In this document: positions 1-12,849 of the stretch, piece after piece
How the letters are laid out: each line of letters opens with the position of its first letter
Position numbering within the stretch: the first letter of the stretch is position 1
NCBI GenBank assembly: GCA_963922205.1
Contig: CAWUHX010000137.1
Coordinates: 248,001 to 312,000, forward strand
DNA: 64,000 nucleotides
Source: Romanomermis culicivorax
Lineage: Eukaryota; Nematoda; Enoplea; Mermithida; Mermithidae
Direction: 5' to 3'
The notes under the pieces: generated by a model
Told to the model about the DNA's origin: nothing
The model's database searches: none
What the model saw: the letters and a program-made list of their open reading frames with translations, nothing else
Made by a program: the position numbers and the translations under genes

Positions 1-1050
1 CATTTTTTCGCACTTAATTAGGCACTTAATTTGGACCTTTTTTTGCACTTAAGAATCCGTGCTCTATTGATAACTCACTCTGCATACATTTGTGTTGTAT
101 TTTAAGACGGGTTGGGCGCTGATGAGTTGCCGGCAGGATTGGGATTCCGAGGTTCGTCCTTAATGTACGTGTTTCCCACACCCACGTTTACCCGATTAGC
201 TTAATTTCCTGTACCTAAACCCCAACACTAATTATCCCACCAATTAAGGAAAGTCTAATTTCCTTAATTGTCTCCCTTATTGCACAAAGTCGAAAGGCGA
301 GAGAGTTTTTTCCTACCTTTATATTTTACGCAATAAACAAACGAAAAACTTACGTACAAACGATGATGGGTGAGAATTATAAAAAGGAAAATGAATAACT
401 CCCACGCACTGGGCAAGAGAAAGAAAGGCTGCATGGTGGGAGGCGACAAATGGCATGACTAGCGGTGGCCGGAGAGGCACACAACTAGTATATAAAGTAT
501 ACGTTAAAAAAGAACAATAAAAAGCAATGATGATACCGACGTGTGCTACAGTAAGACAGCTGCTATTAGTCCGCCTTGCTCTCTCCACTTGCCACCTGCG
601 GGCCTCATACGCGCTTTGACAAAACAACGAAAATCGGCGGAAAACACACTACAACATTTAGTAGCTATATCGAAAATAGATATTTCCATCAGATTCCCTC
701 TTGATTCTCATCTTTATAGTTTTCCATCTTAATTTCAAAATATTAAGGGAAAAAAATCAAAATGATTCCTATTTTTGTAAACAAAGTGATTACTTTTTCT
801 AGTAATCAGAATGATTCCATGTGTGTTAAACCAAGGAACAATGTGTGCAATTTTAATTTGGCTTTTTCATTTTTTTGCATATTTCAGTCATTTTTTTATG
901 TTAAAGTATAGGAATATGACATCAGATAACTTGTCCCAAATTTTCCTAATCTCCATTTTCAACAGAGATAAGTGTGAGGAGTTTGCATGGATTATGCCTG
1001 ACCATTCCTGGCTCCGAATATATGATCAAAAAATTTGTTAATATTTTCAG
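1..1050. other. Upstream spacer, no gene recognised
   Basis: AT-rich sequence before the first protease exon. The upstream exon of that gene, which should encode the catalytic His (a TAAHC-like motif) and end in phase 2, was looked for here in all plus frames and not seen. Short open frames at 541-732 and 811-1041 have no recognisable protein character. Confidence 0.5.
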
Positions 1051-2813
1051 GAGAAGGAAAGGTTTCTACTATTTCACACAAACAAATTTGCCTATTTCAT
1101 TTGGCAAACATAACATAACAGTCAAAAATGAAGCCCATCAAATTGACATTCAAATTGTGAAAACCATTTGTCATTGGAAATTTAATGAGCTGGATCAGTT
1201 TGAATACGACATTGCGATGTTGAAGCTGGAAAAGCCAGTCAAATTTAACCAGTTTGTTAGACCACTGGCATTGTCTCGATTTGCGCTGAATGACGTCGAT
1301 GGCTGTTTTGTTAGCGGCTGGGGAGGAGCACACAGTAAACTTTATTGCTGCTTTGGATGTACAATTTTTAGGTTTCTACTTAAATTTTTCAGGTTTGAGG
1401 ATGTCACGTTTTAACAAAAGTCATTTAACCAATGATAACACAACATTTTACCAATTTGATACTGTCAAACACAATTTGGATGAAGTATACCAAGTAAGTT
1501 GAGAATTTAATTATGAAAATTGTGTTGAGGCAATATCTATCCATTGTTATGGATTTCACTTAAATCTGACCCTTGCTCAACCTAAAAAAGCATGTGAAAA
1601 GCCATTTTTTTAACTCAACCACAATGCTCAACACATATTGTTGAAAGTTGAGCAATGCAAATAAAAGGGGTCATGCTATAACATGTCTATATGTTGTACC
1701 ATTGCAAACCAATCATTACAGTATCCAAATTTGATCGATCACTAGATACTGGTCAGTTTGTAGCTCAACACTGCATGTTTTACCTATGCCATACAGCTAT
1801 TATTCCTATATGCTATTATATCTAAATACAAAAGAATCTTATGAATAACATGTAGAAATTTTGATCAAATTTGTGTGCATCATTATTGTGTCTCAGAAAT
1901 TCAAATCCAATACACATCTTGAAATTTTCATATGTTTCAGGGTGACTCAGGCAGTCCATTAGTATGTTACAAAGATGGTCAATATATTGCCCAGGCATTA
2001 GTTTCTAATATGGGCTTCACAAATGGAATTCTCGAGTTTACGAATATTGTAGAATTATTAGATTGGATCTCTGCAGCTTATAAGGAAATAATTGATCCAC
2101 ATTACTATAGCTACATTTTAATTTCATACAATCATTTCAAGGCAATTGATGAAAGTCTAATAACACAGTTGTTGAATTACTATATTTCTGGTATCTACAA
2201 CTATATACCAGAAAACTTTTACTTGAAATTCAATCTAATATTCAATTATTCTGATATTGAAAATCAATGGCTGGATCCTGAATTTGGAAAATGCCTCAAA
2301 TTTTATCATGACACATTCTACTTGAATAATATAGCTGGATATGAAATTGTTAGCAATGCTAGTACTTGCGCTGTTTTATGCTTCCTGGAGAAACGGGGTG
2401 CAGTATGTACCTATGTTTTGGCAACAATGCAGTGCTTCTTTTCCACTGATCTAAATGTTGACACAGGTTTTGTTGCTAAAATGCCTCAAAGACAATCGCT
2501 TGTCATTGAAATTCGTCTAGTTCCTATGAAATTAGGTAAGTGTTAATATTGTTAAAATCTCATCTATTCTTGAAACAATAAAAATCATACAATTTCAGCA
2601 TCCCAAAATCAATCAGCTTTCAACGTAATGTCTATGGGCAGCAAATTTCCAAAACTGGAGATATCTCATCTACCATGGTGGAATTTCAGCATTTCTCAAA
2701 GAGGACCAGATTTCAACATGTTCCATTGCATTGGCACATTACATGGTCACTTTAATAAGTCTAATATAGTTGAACATTCTCCAAGCTGCCTCATGAAGTT
2801 ATTTCCAGAGTAA
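1051..2813 (+). CDS. Trypsin-like (S1) serine protease with Cys-containing C-terminal domain, 5' incomplete
   Basis: Four exons join in frame: 1051-1334, 1393-1493, 1941-2535 and 2599-2813 (TAA). All introns are GT-AG with T-rich TTTCAG acceptors. The first exon starts in phase 2 after TTTTCAG. It encodes the Asp-102 region (YDIAMLKLEKPV) and GCFVSGWG. Exon 3 opens with the nucleophile motif GDSGSPLVC (usual form GDSGGPLVC) and ends the protease fold at FTNIVELLDWI. About 130 further residues follow, including CLKFY, STCAVLC, AVCTY and MQCFF. The Cys spacing recalls a PAN/apple domain, but that is only a guess. Residue 191, normally Cys, is Tyr (VYQGDSG), and the 189 position looks like Glu, so specificity may be unusual. 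Protease family members are secreted and cut peptide bonds. The His-57 exon and signal peptide are not visible, so the gene is either truncated here or starts beyond the window. Confidence 0.78.
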
Positions 2814-4218
2814 GCATAGGTTGTTTTATTATAGGAATAATGACAACTGACAACAGTAGGAGCATTATATGCTTTGCCTGTAATTCGACTTCCCTTCCAG
2901 CTCATGCAAGATTGACTACATGTCAATTGAGCAACCTGGCCAATCTGGTCACCTATGCTTTTCAGCCACAGTAGCGATTCAGCAACCAATTTTTGTTTGT
3001 ATTGGTTATTATTCATGAAGCTCTTACACATGTCTCTTCTTGGGGATTAGAAAGAACTATTGCCTGCAAAACCAGTCAGAACTACTCCTCGGCTAGGCCT
3101 CAGATCTAATGAAACAATTTTCTCTTCCACAAGGCAAAACAAACAATAACAGTTGGTGGCTCTCACAGGGGGCACCTCGTAGACTCCCAGAGCAAAATAT
3201 ATACCCACTGGAAGGAAGTGGGTAGAAGAGATCCACAATGATATCTATAATACCAGATGTCTACAAATAAGTGAGGCCTGTCTCCTAGGACATGTCTGCA
3301 AATAAGGAACACCATAGCCCTCGTATACTTACTGTACTATCAACAAATGTGCAGATAATATAAAATATTAATTAATAATCAAAAATGTGGATGCACCACC
3401 AAGAAATTTATGCAGATTGGGAAGGAAACAGGAGAAAGCTTCAGTTTCATGAAATCAATTCTCCCACAGTCTGTGTTTTTGTTTATCGTGATATCCAGCA
3501 TGAACACCATATGATATGAGACACCGTACTATTGACTTCTTTGTATTGAATTTAACTGGAGACATAAATTTATGTGTTTCATCTACAAGCAATCATGAGA
3601 ATCTTGGTCTAACAGGCAGCATTACAGCAACTCAAAATTTCCACAAGTTGTTCCATACAATGAAAAAAATCCTACTGCTTGACCACTGGTTCAAAGACAT
3701 TATCTGTAAACTCACTCTAAGCCATACATAGAAAGTTTGCTCCAACTGTTATCATTTGGTGGCTGAAAAGAGACCAATGACATTTATTTTGTTGTTGATA
3801 ACATAAAAAATAATCGTTTTGATTGCATGAAAACAAAACTACTAATTTTAAAGAAGTAATTATCTTGATTTTAAGAAAAAGTAATTAATTACACTTATTT
3901 AATCAAGAATTAATTGTCAAGTTTTGCATGTACTGTGCCTAAAAGAGTGTTGATATGGCCAGAATTTCATTGTTTCAGAGCATGAACAAGAGACTTTGAA
4001 GACTTTGAACTGAGCACTTAAACAGAAAAACTACTATCTATAGAAAATTATTTTAATTAAAAAACACATAATACTTTTTCATTGTGGAGAATTTTACTCC
4101 AATAAGTCACGTTTTTAATCAATTAACACGAGGAAAGCGTTTTTCTATAATTGATATTGTTGGTGACTATTGGCAAAAATATAGCTACTTCTGCTTTTAC
4201 AAAATGGTATTTTTTCAG
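2814..4218. other. Spacer between the two protease genes
   Basis: About 1.4 kb with no exon that could be linked to either protease. An open frame at 3516-3731 (+, 71 residues) has no recognisable motif and no clear splice context. The N-terminal exons of the second protease should lie here, but no signal sequence was found. Confidence 0.4.
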
Positions 4219-5856
4219 CAGATATAAAGCTCATGTGTCAGCCATCATTTTGAATATGATCAATGCCAAAAAATATAACGTTAAATTTCATCGGGTCACA
4301 AATAATGGAGATGATCATTATGAAAGTATGACGTTGAATTATACAATGGATAAGAATCCAACATTTCGTTCCTACAATCCATTCACTGGAGGCTTCTTAG
4401 CTCAACCTAATACCATGCCCTGGATTGTCAGCTTATCGTTTGGATATGCTGTTCTATTGAATGAATCTGAAATCAGTGGAATAGGTCGCGAGGACAGGAC
4501 ACGTTTCGTTTTGACCACCGGTCCATGCATCAGGTATTCACAGTGATAAGTGTTTGTGTTCAAAGTGGTGTAACTTCTGTCATGCACATTTCTGATTTTC
4601 AGCAACTCCTCAGAGCATAACTATGCATCTGCAGGGTCATACTTCAAAGATTTGCATGGACACTTTAAACAGACGCAAAAAATTGTCGGCAGTCATGTGG
4701 ATGCAGAACTCAAACTGAGGATTTACGAATTGATTGATGATATTATATTCAATGATCAAGTTCAACCACTGAGTCTTGGGATCAACAAATACATTAATCT
4801 ACAAAGCAAAAGCCTTTTCACTGTAAAGTATGATACTAGTAAGCATGAGAGGATTTCCATCCAAGAAGAAAAGTGTATTTGATAGATGTATTGTTTTTAA
4901 AATTTGAAGGATAATTCTCCCCTATTTTGAAAAAATCGAAAATTTTACTAGATATGACGCACATTCCTCTAACTTTTATACCACTGCAAACTGATTTGTT
5001 ATGGCTAAATACCGGCGCAGAAGACATTCCACTCCGAATCCAGACCAAACGGCCTTTTCAATATAAGAACATTGATATTCCGGATAAGGTAAATATGTCA
5101 ATATTATTACTGGTTGCAATTTTCTAACAAAAGCCAAGATAATTCTTGTCTGTCCAATGGGTTCCCCAATGTAAAGATATGACACCAAAACCACAAGTAT
5201 ATATATACTGTGATAGTTTCTAGAAACTTTAGAATGTCACTTAAAGAAACTAAAAATACATAAGCATAGAAAAAACAAAGAGATTCTTTCAAAATAACTT
5301 ATGGCCAATACTTTTGGGCAAATGCATTTGGCATTGTTTAATTTAAATTAATTGAACTGCTTTTAAGCCATTTTTATTTTTGTAAGGTTAGTGTAGTTCT
5401 TATTCATTTCACATTTTTTTTTGTTTTTTATTATATATAACCATTATTTCAATAGTAAGAAGCTATGCAATTTCACAACCATAACTGACTAGCTAGATAA
5501 GCTATTAGTGTCACAACAAGTTTAATGAAAAGCTACCTTTGACCAGGAAATATTGGCTGTCAAACAATCATGTAGTATTTTGAACATACAGTCATGTGTG
5601 AAGTAAACATTTTTATGATTAATGTCCTTGGTCTAGGTTATTTCCTGTCATTTGGTTATAATGTCTGGATAAAAACTAAATTTTTTTTTAGGAAATAACT
5701 TGTAGTCCCCTAATAGCATGCGATGAAGTTACCCAAACATGTGACTTAATAGGACTGTGGAATTCATCGGAAGATGCAGAAATATACTTCACCATAGCGC
5801 CACATTTCAATTGGATGAATGAGGTTTTGTGGCGAGCGATGTTAGGTGATTGGTAG
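4219..5856 (+). CDS. Catalytically dead trypsin-fold protein (serine protease homologue), 5' incomplete
   Basis: Exons 4219-4533, 4603-4838, 4952-5088 and 5692-5856 (TAG) join with matching phases. Exon 1 carries the fold's start (TGGFLAQPNTMPWIVSL) and FVLTTGPCI where active enzymes have VLTAAHC, so His-57 is replaced by Pro. The Asp-102 stretch looks like DAELKL. The last exon begins EITCSPLIAC where the neighbour at 1051-2813 has GDSGSPLVC, so the nucleophile Ser aligns with Thr and the oxyanion GD pair is lost. It ends with a typical C-terminal helix (FNWMNEVLW). The intron before the nucleophile motif sits at the same place and phase (0) as in the neighbour, which supports a common origin by duplication. 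The classical R-IVGG activation site is also missing. Frames are intact, so I infer a functional non-enzymatic homologue rather than a pseudogene. The start of the coding region was not found. Confidence 0.72.
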
Positions 5857-7329
5857 CACGCATAAAGTGTATGCTATAATTTTGCAAGATGGATATTTCA
5901 TGTTTAGAAACAATGTGTAGTTTTACATAGAAACTGTAAATGGTGTTATGGATGTTTTTTTTGGTTTTGGTTTTTTGTTAGTGGCATAGTTAGGTGAATA
6001 ATAAAAAAATGTTTCAACTGTCACAGTAAGTGGTTGGTAAATGGATTGGTAACACTATGGAAATAGGGAGAAGTGACCTAAGCATACATAACTGGCCATA
6101 GGAATGGCAGCCAGAGGGATACCTTCGCACCTACTGTGAGCAAGAGGGGCACTTGCGTAGCAGCAGTTGACACCCGCATAGCCAACAGGTTGTCTCAGGG
6201 AGATAATCCAGACGGAGTTAATCATGAGAGATGTGCCTGTTAGTTGAGCCAAGCATTTCCATGCAAAATAAGTTGCTTGTGTTATTGACAAGTTGTCCCA
6301 AAGAGGTGACTCTGTTTGGAGTTCAACTTTGGGGAGAACCAATAGATGATACAGGCGGTCACTCTAAGCTGTTAGAGGTTGACCTGAGGGGATGGAGATA
6401 CTCCCGATTGATGAATACAAAAAGGGGTACTTACAAGAGATTGGAGCCCACTTTATTCAATATAAAATAGGTGAGGGGTAGTGCAGAGTGGCAGAGCATG
6501 AAAACTGGCTCGCATCTCTAACGATTACGAAAATACAATGCTAAAATTCCTAAAAGATTGAACCCAACTCAAGAGCATGATAAGTTTATATACTCTGTGA
6601 GTTGATGAGGAGGTGATGATGATGTGCTGACTTCTCTTGATGCGAGCGAGAAGTAGCACATGTTAGAGTGTGTGTAGCATTTGAATGTAGACATCAGTCG
6701 CATCAGGCATGAGGGGGGAGAGACAGGGCCCCAAAAGTGCCGAAAATAAGTGACCGATCAGTCATACCAGAGGGCACAAAATTGGGATCAGACACTCGAT
6801 CAAACGGATAAAAATACGATACAAAGTGACAGCAAAATGCAAAAACAATTTACGTAATCAAAATGTGCACATTGATGAAAGAAAGATATCATTATGGTTT
6901 CTTTTGTTGGTAGTAGTGGGATGGGGCCCTTGCACCGTATTCAGGGGACAGGAAGTAGATAAGCGCACAGTCCTGAGATACATTGGTTATACATAGGCGG
7001 GGTTTAAGCATAAGTCAGCTTTTAGATGGAAAAACTGGGAGTCAGTTGAGAGATTTGTAGGTTGGTGGATTACTGCTATAAAAGTTTTCCTGGAGAAAAA
7101 CAAGCAAACAATGTACAACAATAGTGTTCACAAATTTTTTCGATTTCTTCTTCCCTTTGATGTGTTATGTCATCTATACACCACGCACTTTTATCCAATT
7201 ATACTGCTGATCCATCTTTGATCTTGTAACCATTATCTCCTTTTCACAATCATTATTGTATAATTGATAGCATAGCCAATTTGCAAACCAGGTTATGCTT
7301 AAACATCGCCCATGCTCACTTTCAGAGTT
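5857..7329. other. Spacer, no gene recognised
   Basis: Nothing coding could be supported. Open frames at 6055-6342 (-) and 6231-6470 (+) overlap and have no family character. Confidence 0.4.
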
Positions 7330-7915
7330 GTATCCCTATTCCTCGAACGTCCTCTTTTCTCGAAAGTCCCGGTTCTTCGAAAATCCCAATTCCTCGAAAA
7401 GTGGATAAAATTACCGATTCCTCGAAACTTGCGTTAGTGCATCATGAATTTGCTTTCCTGATTCCTAGAAAGTTCGGATTCCTCGGAAAGAAGGTAAAAT
7501 TTATAATTCGTGTGCATCATGAATCCCAGTTCATCGAAAGTGCATAGACAAACAGATCGATTTTCTTGAAACGTCTGTAAATTTGATCGTAAATACAAAA
7601 TTTTTTGATGATAGGATTCGAAAGCTGAGATTTTTTGTTAATTTTTTTTTCATGCACATTGCTGATCATTTTTGGAGTGCTCTACTTCGACGCTTAGGAT
7701 AGCTTAGGCGACCGTGGGCACTTTATGTTGTGCGAACCTTCACGTGATAAAATGGTTAATTTAAACCTGAACATTTATTATTTTCGAGGAAACGGGATTT
7801 TTTGAAAAAAATATTTCGAGGAGTCGGAACTTTTGCTAAAACGGGACTTTGTAGATAAAATCTTAAGCACTATTCGAAGAATCGGAACTTTTGGTTAGTT
7901 GGGACGTTCGATCGA
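7330..7915. mobile_element. Small element with inverted arms rich in TTCCTCGAAA
   Basis: The word TTCCTCGAAA or close variants recurs about every 25-60 bp from 7335 to 7535. The reverse form (TTCGAGGAAT/TTCGAGGAGT) recurs from 7780 to 7895. The outer ends read TCGAACGTCC and GGGACGTTCGA. This is the layout of a non-autonomous DNA transposon with repeated subterminal motifs. No target duplication could be assigned. Confidence 0.5.
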
Positions 7916-8489
7916 TCACTTCCAGTGCTAATGTGGTCTTCGAATCAAAGGAAGAATTTTTGATCATTGATCATAAAGAACGATAGTAATTATTACGCGA
8001 ATTCAATCATATTTTTGAAGCTAAAAAAAGTTTTATGTCCATAAAAAAATTGAAGTCCATGAAAAAACGTCATAACGTACAAAACCACGATAACTTTGAA
8101 AAAAATACCCTGATAAAGCAATTCAACTACTATATGAACTTTCGTTTGTGCGACAACTTAATTTAAACATAATTTAATTACAGTATATCATTGGCAAATT
8201 AAGAGCAGTCCACTGTTCATTGCAGGTACAAATCGTGCCAAATCTTGCTTGATCAGTCAATGATTTGGAACGTAATTGTCCCTGGCAGGACCAGAGGAGC
8301 AAAAACTATACCTCAGTTCATGCGCTGCGTAAGAAATACCATCGATCGGGAGTCAGTGTCAAGGGCTGTGATATGAACATCAAGTATATAGCATATCACG
8401 AGCACATGCACACCGACTCAACAATCGACATATATTGACCATAATTTTGGAACGGGCGTTTCTCGTCGAGTGGGAAAATCGTACAAGAT
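7916..8489. other. Spacer, nothing recognised
   Basis: AT-rich DNA with no open frame of protein character and no repeat seen elsewhere in the window. Confidence 0.35.
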
Positions 8490-10720
8490 AGGCGCAAACG
8501 GTATGTGATATAATATGCAAATTTTATATAACCATATACCACGAACCGATTACGCATATCATAAACACGACAAAAAATGGAGCAAATGATACATATTTGC
8601 AAAATTTGCCGCTTTTATACCGTTTGCGGCGTGGCAAGTGTCATGGCTGCCTCGAATTTCATTGGTTTTCTAAACAAAGGAGTCATTGTTGGACATTGTG
8701 GTCAATTTATGACCCCCGAGCGTAGAGGGTATGGTGCACGAGCGCTACCATATTGGAAAAAAACATCCAATATACTTTGTGTGTTGAAAGAGAAATTTTC
8801 GCACTCGTTTTGCATCTGCATTCGTTAGGAAAATAGGGACGATTATGAATCAATTTTTTTCATATTATATCTTACAAGTTATCATCATGAAAAACAAAGC
8901 GCCATTTTTTACCCACTAAATCACGCATATAACGCAAAAAATGATGGATTTCGCGGATCAAAAAATTTAAAACATCGATTTGTAAAGCATTGACATCAAA
9001 ATTGTTGACCTGCCAAAGATTACCCGTAATTTGAATAAAATTCAAGCGTGCATTGACAACTTTTTTCATTCTTTTTTTTGACAACTTTTTTCATTCTGAT
9101 TTCGCTCGCCATTTTTCAAAAGTCGCTCACATTCTAAACAGATCCAATATTCTGTAACTTGGCCATTCCGAAGGATCTTCGTCGTTTTTTTTCGAAATTT
9201 GTAAATTCTTCCTGGATTCGTGTTAGATTTGCATTCAACTATCGATTTTTTTAAATTTAATACTTAAGACAGGATAGCATTCACCGAAGTCCATTGTGTA
9301 CGATGCGAGTTAAGGAATACTGTCTGGTATGTTGTTTTTTTGTGATTCCTAGACTTGTGTCTCTGATTTGATGATTTTATTACTATCGCCATCTTCATTA
9401 GGTCATTGTCCAGATTTTTTTGCATACAACCTTGTTTTATACTGGAATACCATGTCAAAGTGTGCCGCATATTGTTATTGTAACAGGGTGGTCGTATTGA
9501 TGACCATTTCTGTGAATTTTATGTTTTTGTCGGATCTTTTGTTGGACTTTTGTTCTTGGACCACAAAGTATTTGCACCATTTCGTTTTTGGACCACAAAG
9601 TATTTTCACTGTCCCTCATTGTTTTATAAACACGATGCATGATAAAACCACAGTAACTTCAGCACAAAGTGTGTAGGACATTTTTTCAATTTGGTAGCGC
9701 TTGTCACTATGGTAGCGCTTCTGCATCCCAATCAGCGTAGACATACAATGGAAATATTCATAAGCGAAAAGTAAATTTCCAATGTGTCTACTATGATGGA
9801 GGGTTGATAACTGGCTATTCCTCACCCGCCGATAACCTCCCTCCAACTTACTTGTCAGTTCGCCTAGGCATTCTACAAAGATGCGCCTTAAGCGATAAAT
9901 AAATGAGGTGTCGCTGGAAAAGGCCAAATCGGCCATTTGAATCCATTTTTAAAATTGGAAAAAAATTTTCTTTCTGCATTTGTTGATATAAAATTCAAGA
10001 ATATATTTGCTTCAATCAATATCAATGTTGGAGCCATATTTGGAAAGACCCTAGGTCAAGATTTTTCTTTCCATATGAGCACGTTTTTAAACAATACAAT
10101 TCAGCGTCGTAAGGTAAATAAATTACTTGCAGTCAACCACAAACACATTACGCAAATCGCGAAAATGCAACAAAATTTTTATGGGCAATAGACTAAAGGC
10201 GATGAAATTTTATAATCAACTATATCGATATCATTTCTCGACGATTTTTAATTCTAAAAATACTTCGGAATAATTTTTTGATTCTTATTCTCTAAAAAGA
10301 CAAAAAATTAGTAAAAATAAAATTTCGTTCTACCCTTATTTGCTATTGTATAAAATCACCCCAAATTCCAAGACAAAGTGTAGAATTCCATTATGAGCAT
10401 ACATTCGATTTCTAGCAAAATTGGGATGCCACACTCTACCAAGTATCGGGCAAGAATCTATCATATACTCTAATGTTCCATTCTCAATGAGTATTTTTTC
10501 ACATTTGCACATACCGTATTTTATTTCTCCTCCTTAGCACCCGTCACAAGGACTAAAATGACAACTCGATATGTTGACCATCAATTTTTTCAAGATTCCA
10601 TGAGTGAATTCGTTCTTTTCAAAATTTTCTATATCGTGTTTTGTTTTTCTTATCTTATTTACAAAATTGAGGATACTGGTCTCAGTGGTCGAATCCGAGA
10701 TGTGTTCGTATCAGTGTTTT
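8490..10720. repeat. Left arm of a broken long inverted repeat
   Basis: Bases 10200-10720 are the inverse complement of about 14525-15060. Shared stretches include the words around GATACTTGGTAGAG and GAGACCAGTATCCTCA. Bases 8490-8600 match 15105-15195 inverted (around GTAATCGGTTCGTG). The 1.6 kb at 8600-10200 has no counterpart, so it is probably a later insertion in this arm. The open frames at 9264-9936 are not recognisable. A short direct repeat of GGACCACAAAGTATTT lies at 9557-9605. Confidence 0.55.
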
Positions 10721-10737
10721 TTTTTGGTCAAAACTTT

Positions 10738-11725
10738 TTTCCACAAATGTGGAAAGAGGTTAAATGTTTTTTCCACATGTGGAAAAAAATTTTTTTCGTC
10801 CTAAAATCCTCGTTTTTTGGCTAAAAAATGCTCACAGACGCTTTATCGCACTGTTTTTGAGCTTTTTCAAGCCTTCCAGTGTTTTTAGAGAAGTTAATTC
10901 ATTAAAATTGAAGAAAAAATTGAAATGGTTGACTTAAAAGCCTAATCTACAAGCATTGTTGAACACATTTTCTAGCAAACTATCCAAGAGCATAATTGAC
11001 TTGAATTACACAAGAAATCAATGGTCAAGTCCTCTATGGTGACAAGTGAAGGCCCAAAAAAGATGGTAATCTTTCCGGCGCGAAGCGCCGGAAAATTTTT
11101 TGGGTATATTGACATTCTGGGATGCTGGAAAATCAATTTTCCGAACATTTATTTCAAGAATTAGATTCCAATTTTGTGTTCAAGAGTCATAATTTCTAGA
11201 ATTTTAATTGAAAAGTTTTAAAATCTGTAATTTATTTGTAAACCCTCACGAACTTGGTCGAAAATATATGAGTAGAAGAGTATAAATTTCCGAAAGATAT
11301 TTCCATGAAGCTTTTGAATTGATTTTTTGTTAGCAAATAAATAATCGCATCATAAAGCATAGAGACTTGATGTATTGATTTTTCTCAAAAGGAAAAAATG
11401 TGAATCTTCATTAAATATTATGATAAAATGTTGAAGATTATCAATTAAAACATGAGATAGTACGTTTAAGATGATGAAAACTATTATAGATTAAGTGATA
11501 AATGAAGGTAGACATGATAAAAGCCACGCCTGAGCTACTTAATGAAGAATTATGATTATTAATGTTATAGCCGGCGCGAAGCGCTGGAAAATTTTGAGAT
11601 TTGGACCTCTTAAAATGCACCAAAATGCATCTTTTCAATATGGAAACCCCAAATTTTTCTTCCACATTTGTGGAAAGACCTCAAAATTTTTTCCACATTA
11701 TAGTGCAAATGTGGAAAAAAAACAG
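10738..11725. repeat. Hairpin-bearing dispersed repeat, copy 1
   Basis: The sequence is closely related to 58005-58790 and partly to 60740-61250. Shared landmarks in order are TTAATTCATTAAAATT, ACAAGCATTG, CAAACTATCCAAGA, the GC hairpin at 11075-11091 (7-bp arms, GAA loop) and GGAAAATTTTTTGGGTA. A second, slightly mismatched hairpin follows at 11571-11587. Both flanks carry paired TTTTCCACA / TGTGGAAA palindromic words (10738-10790, 11660-11720). It looks like a transposon family with no protein left. Confidence 0.6.
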
Positions 11726-12849
11726 TGGTTCGTATATTCCTTCAATTTTAAAACTTTAGGGTTCAAATGTCGTTATTTCCCGGCATGCAGCTCCATGATA
11801 CCGGAAATGGTCGGCATAATGCTCTTCTTTCAGTCCTTTTATCAGTAACATGAAAAAAACATGCTTAAATCAGGTAATACCTTTTCCCTTCAAAATATTT
11901 TCCTTCCTCGATGATAAGGTGGAGAAAAATAGTTTATATCTTCTTCAAAATTCGCTCAACTACAAACCCGATCACTCATTGATCAATAGAAGAAAGAGTA
12001 GAAGTTCAGGGTTCAAGTTTTGATGCATCACTTGAAAATTTCACCTATTTTTTTCGACCCTCTTCTAATAAAAAAAATTTCAGTAATTTTCGGATCAAAA
12101 TTTTGTTCCAGAAAAGTGGAGATCCACAGTTTATTTTTTTCAAACAGTCACATTGTTTCGAATGCCTACGCAGGCATTTCCATAAAAAGAAAATTTTTGA
12201 TGTTCTTAGCGTGAAGATGAAAGGATTGCTTTTGGCGGAGAGAGCTATTCTTTGTTTTGTAAACCGCAAGGTAAGGAAATGAAAATGGAGAATTTTTTCG
12301 AAGCATTAAACCCAAAATACAGAGAATTTTTTTCGAATTTCCTTTTTGCATATTCTGGAATCAAAATAATTTAACCGACTCTTTATTTCAATGCCTTTTC
12401 CAATTGGAAGAAATAAACTGTGGGCTTCCACTTTTCTAAAACAAAATTTGTGTATGAAAATTATGGAAATTTTTCTTGATTAGGAGTGAGTATAAATCGG
12501 AAAGAAAAAATATGGTAAAGTTTCTATTCTTTTTTTTCCTTCAAAGTAAAGACGTTAAAAATTAGGACCTTGAACTTCTTTTACTCTTTCTTCTATTGAT
12601 CCATGAGTGGTCGGATTTGTGGTTGAGCGAATGATACAAGAATTCAAAAAATTTTTTTCTACCTCATCATTGAGGAACGAAAATATTTTGAATGGGAGAG
12701 GTATTACCTGCTACAGTTTTCCCGTGTTTTTTTCGTTTTGCTAATGAAAGAGTTGAAAGAACGGCATTTTGCTGGGCATTTCGGTCTTAACGGTCTTAAC
12801 CTATTGCATTATAGAGCTCTGCATGCCAGAGAATAACGACGTTGAACTA
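11726..12849. other. AT-rich stretch, no gene recognised
   Basis: It lies between two repeat elements and inside the larger inverted repeat. Open frames at 12020-12351 overlap on both strands and show no recognisable protein. Confidence 0.35.
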
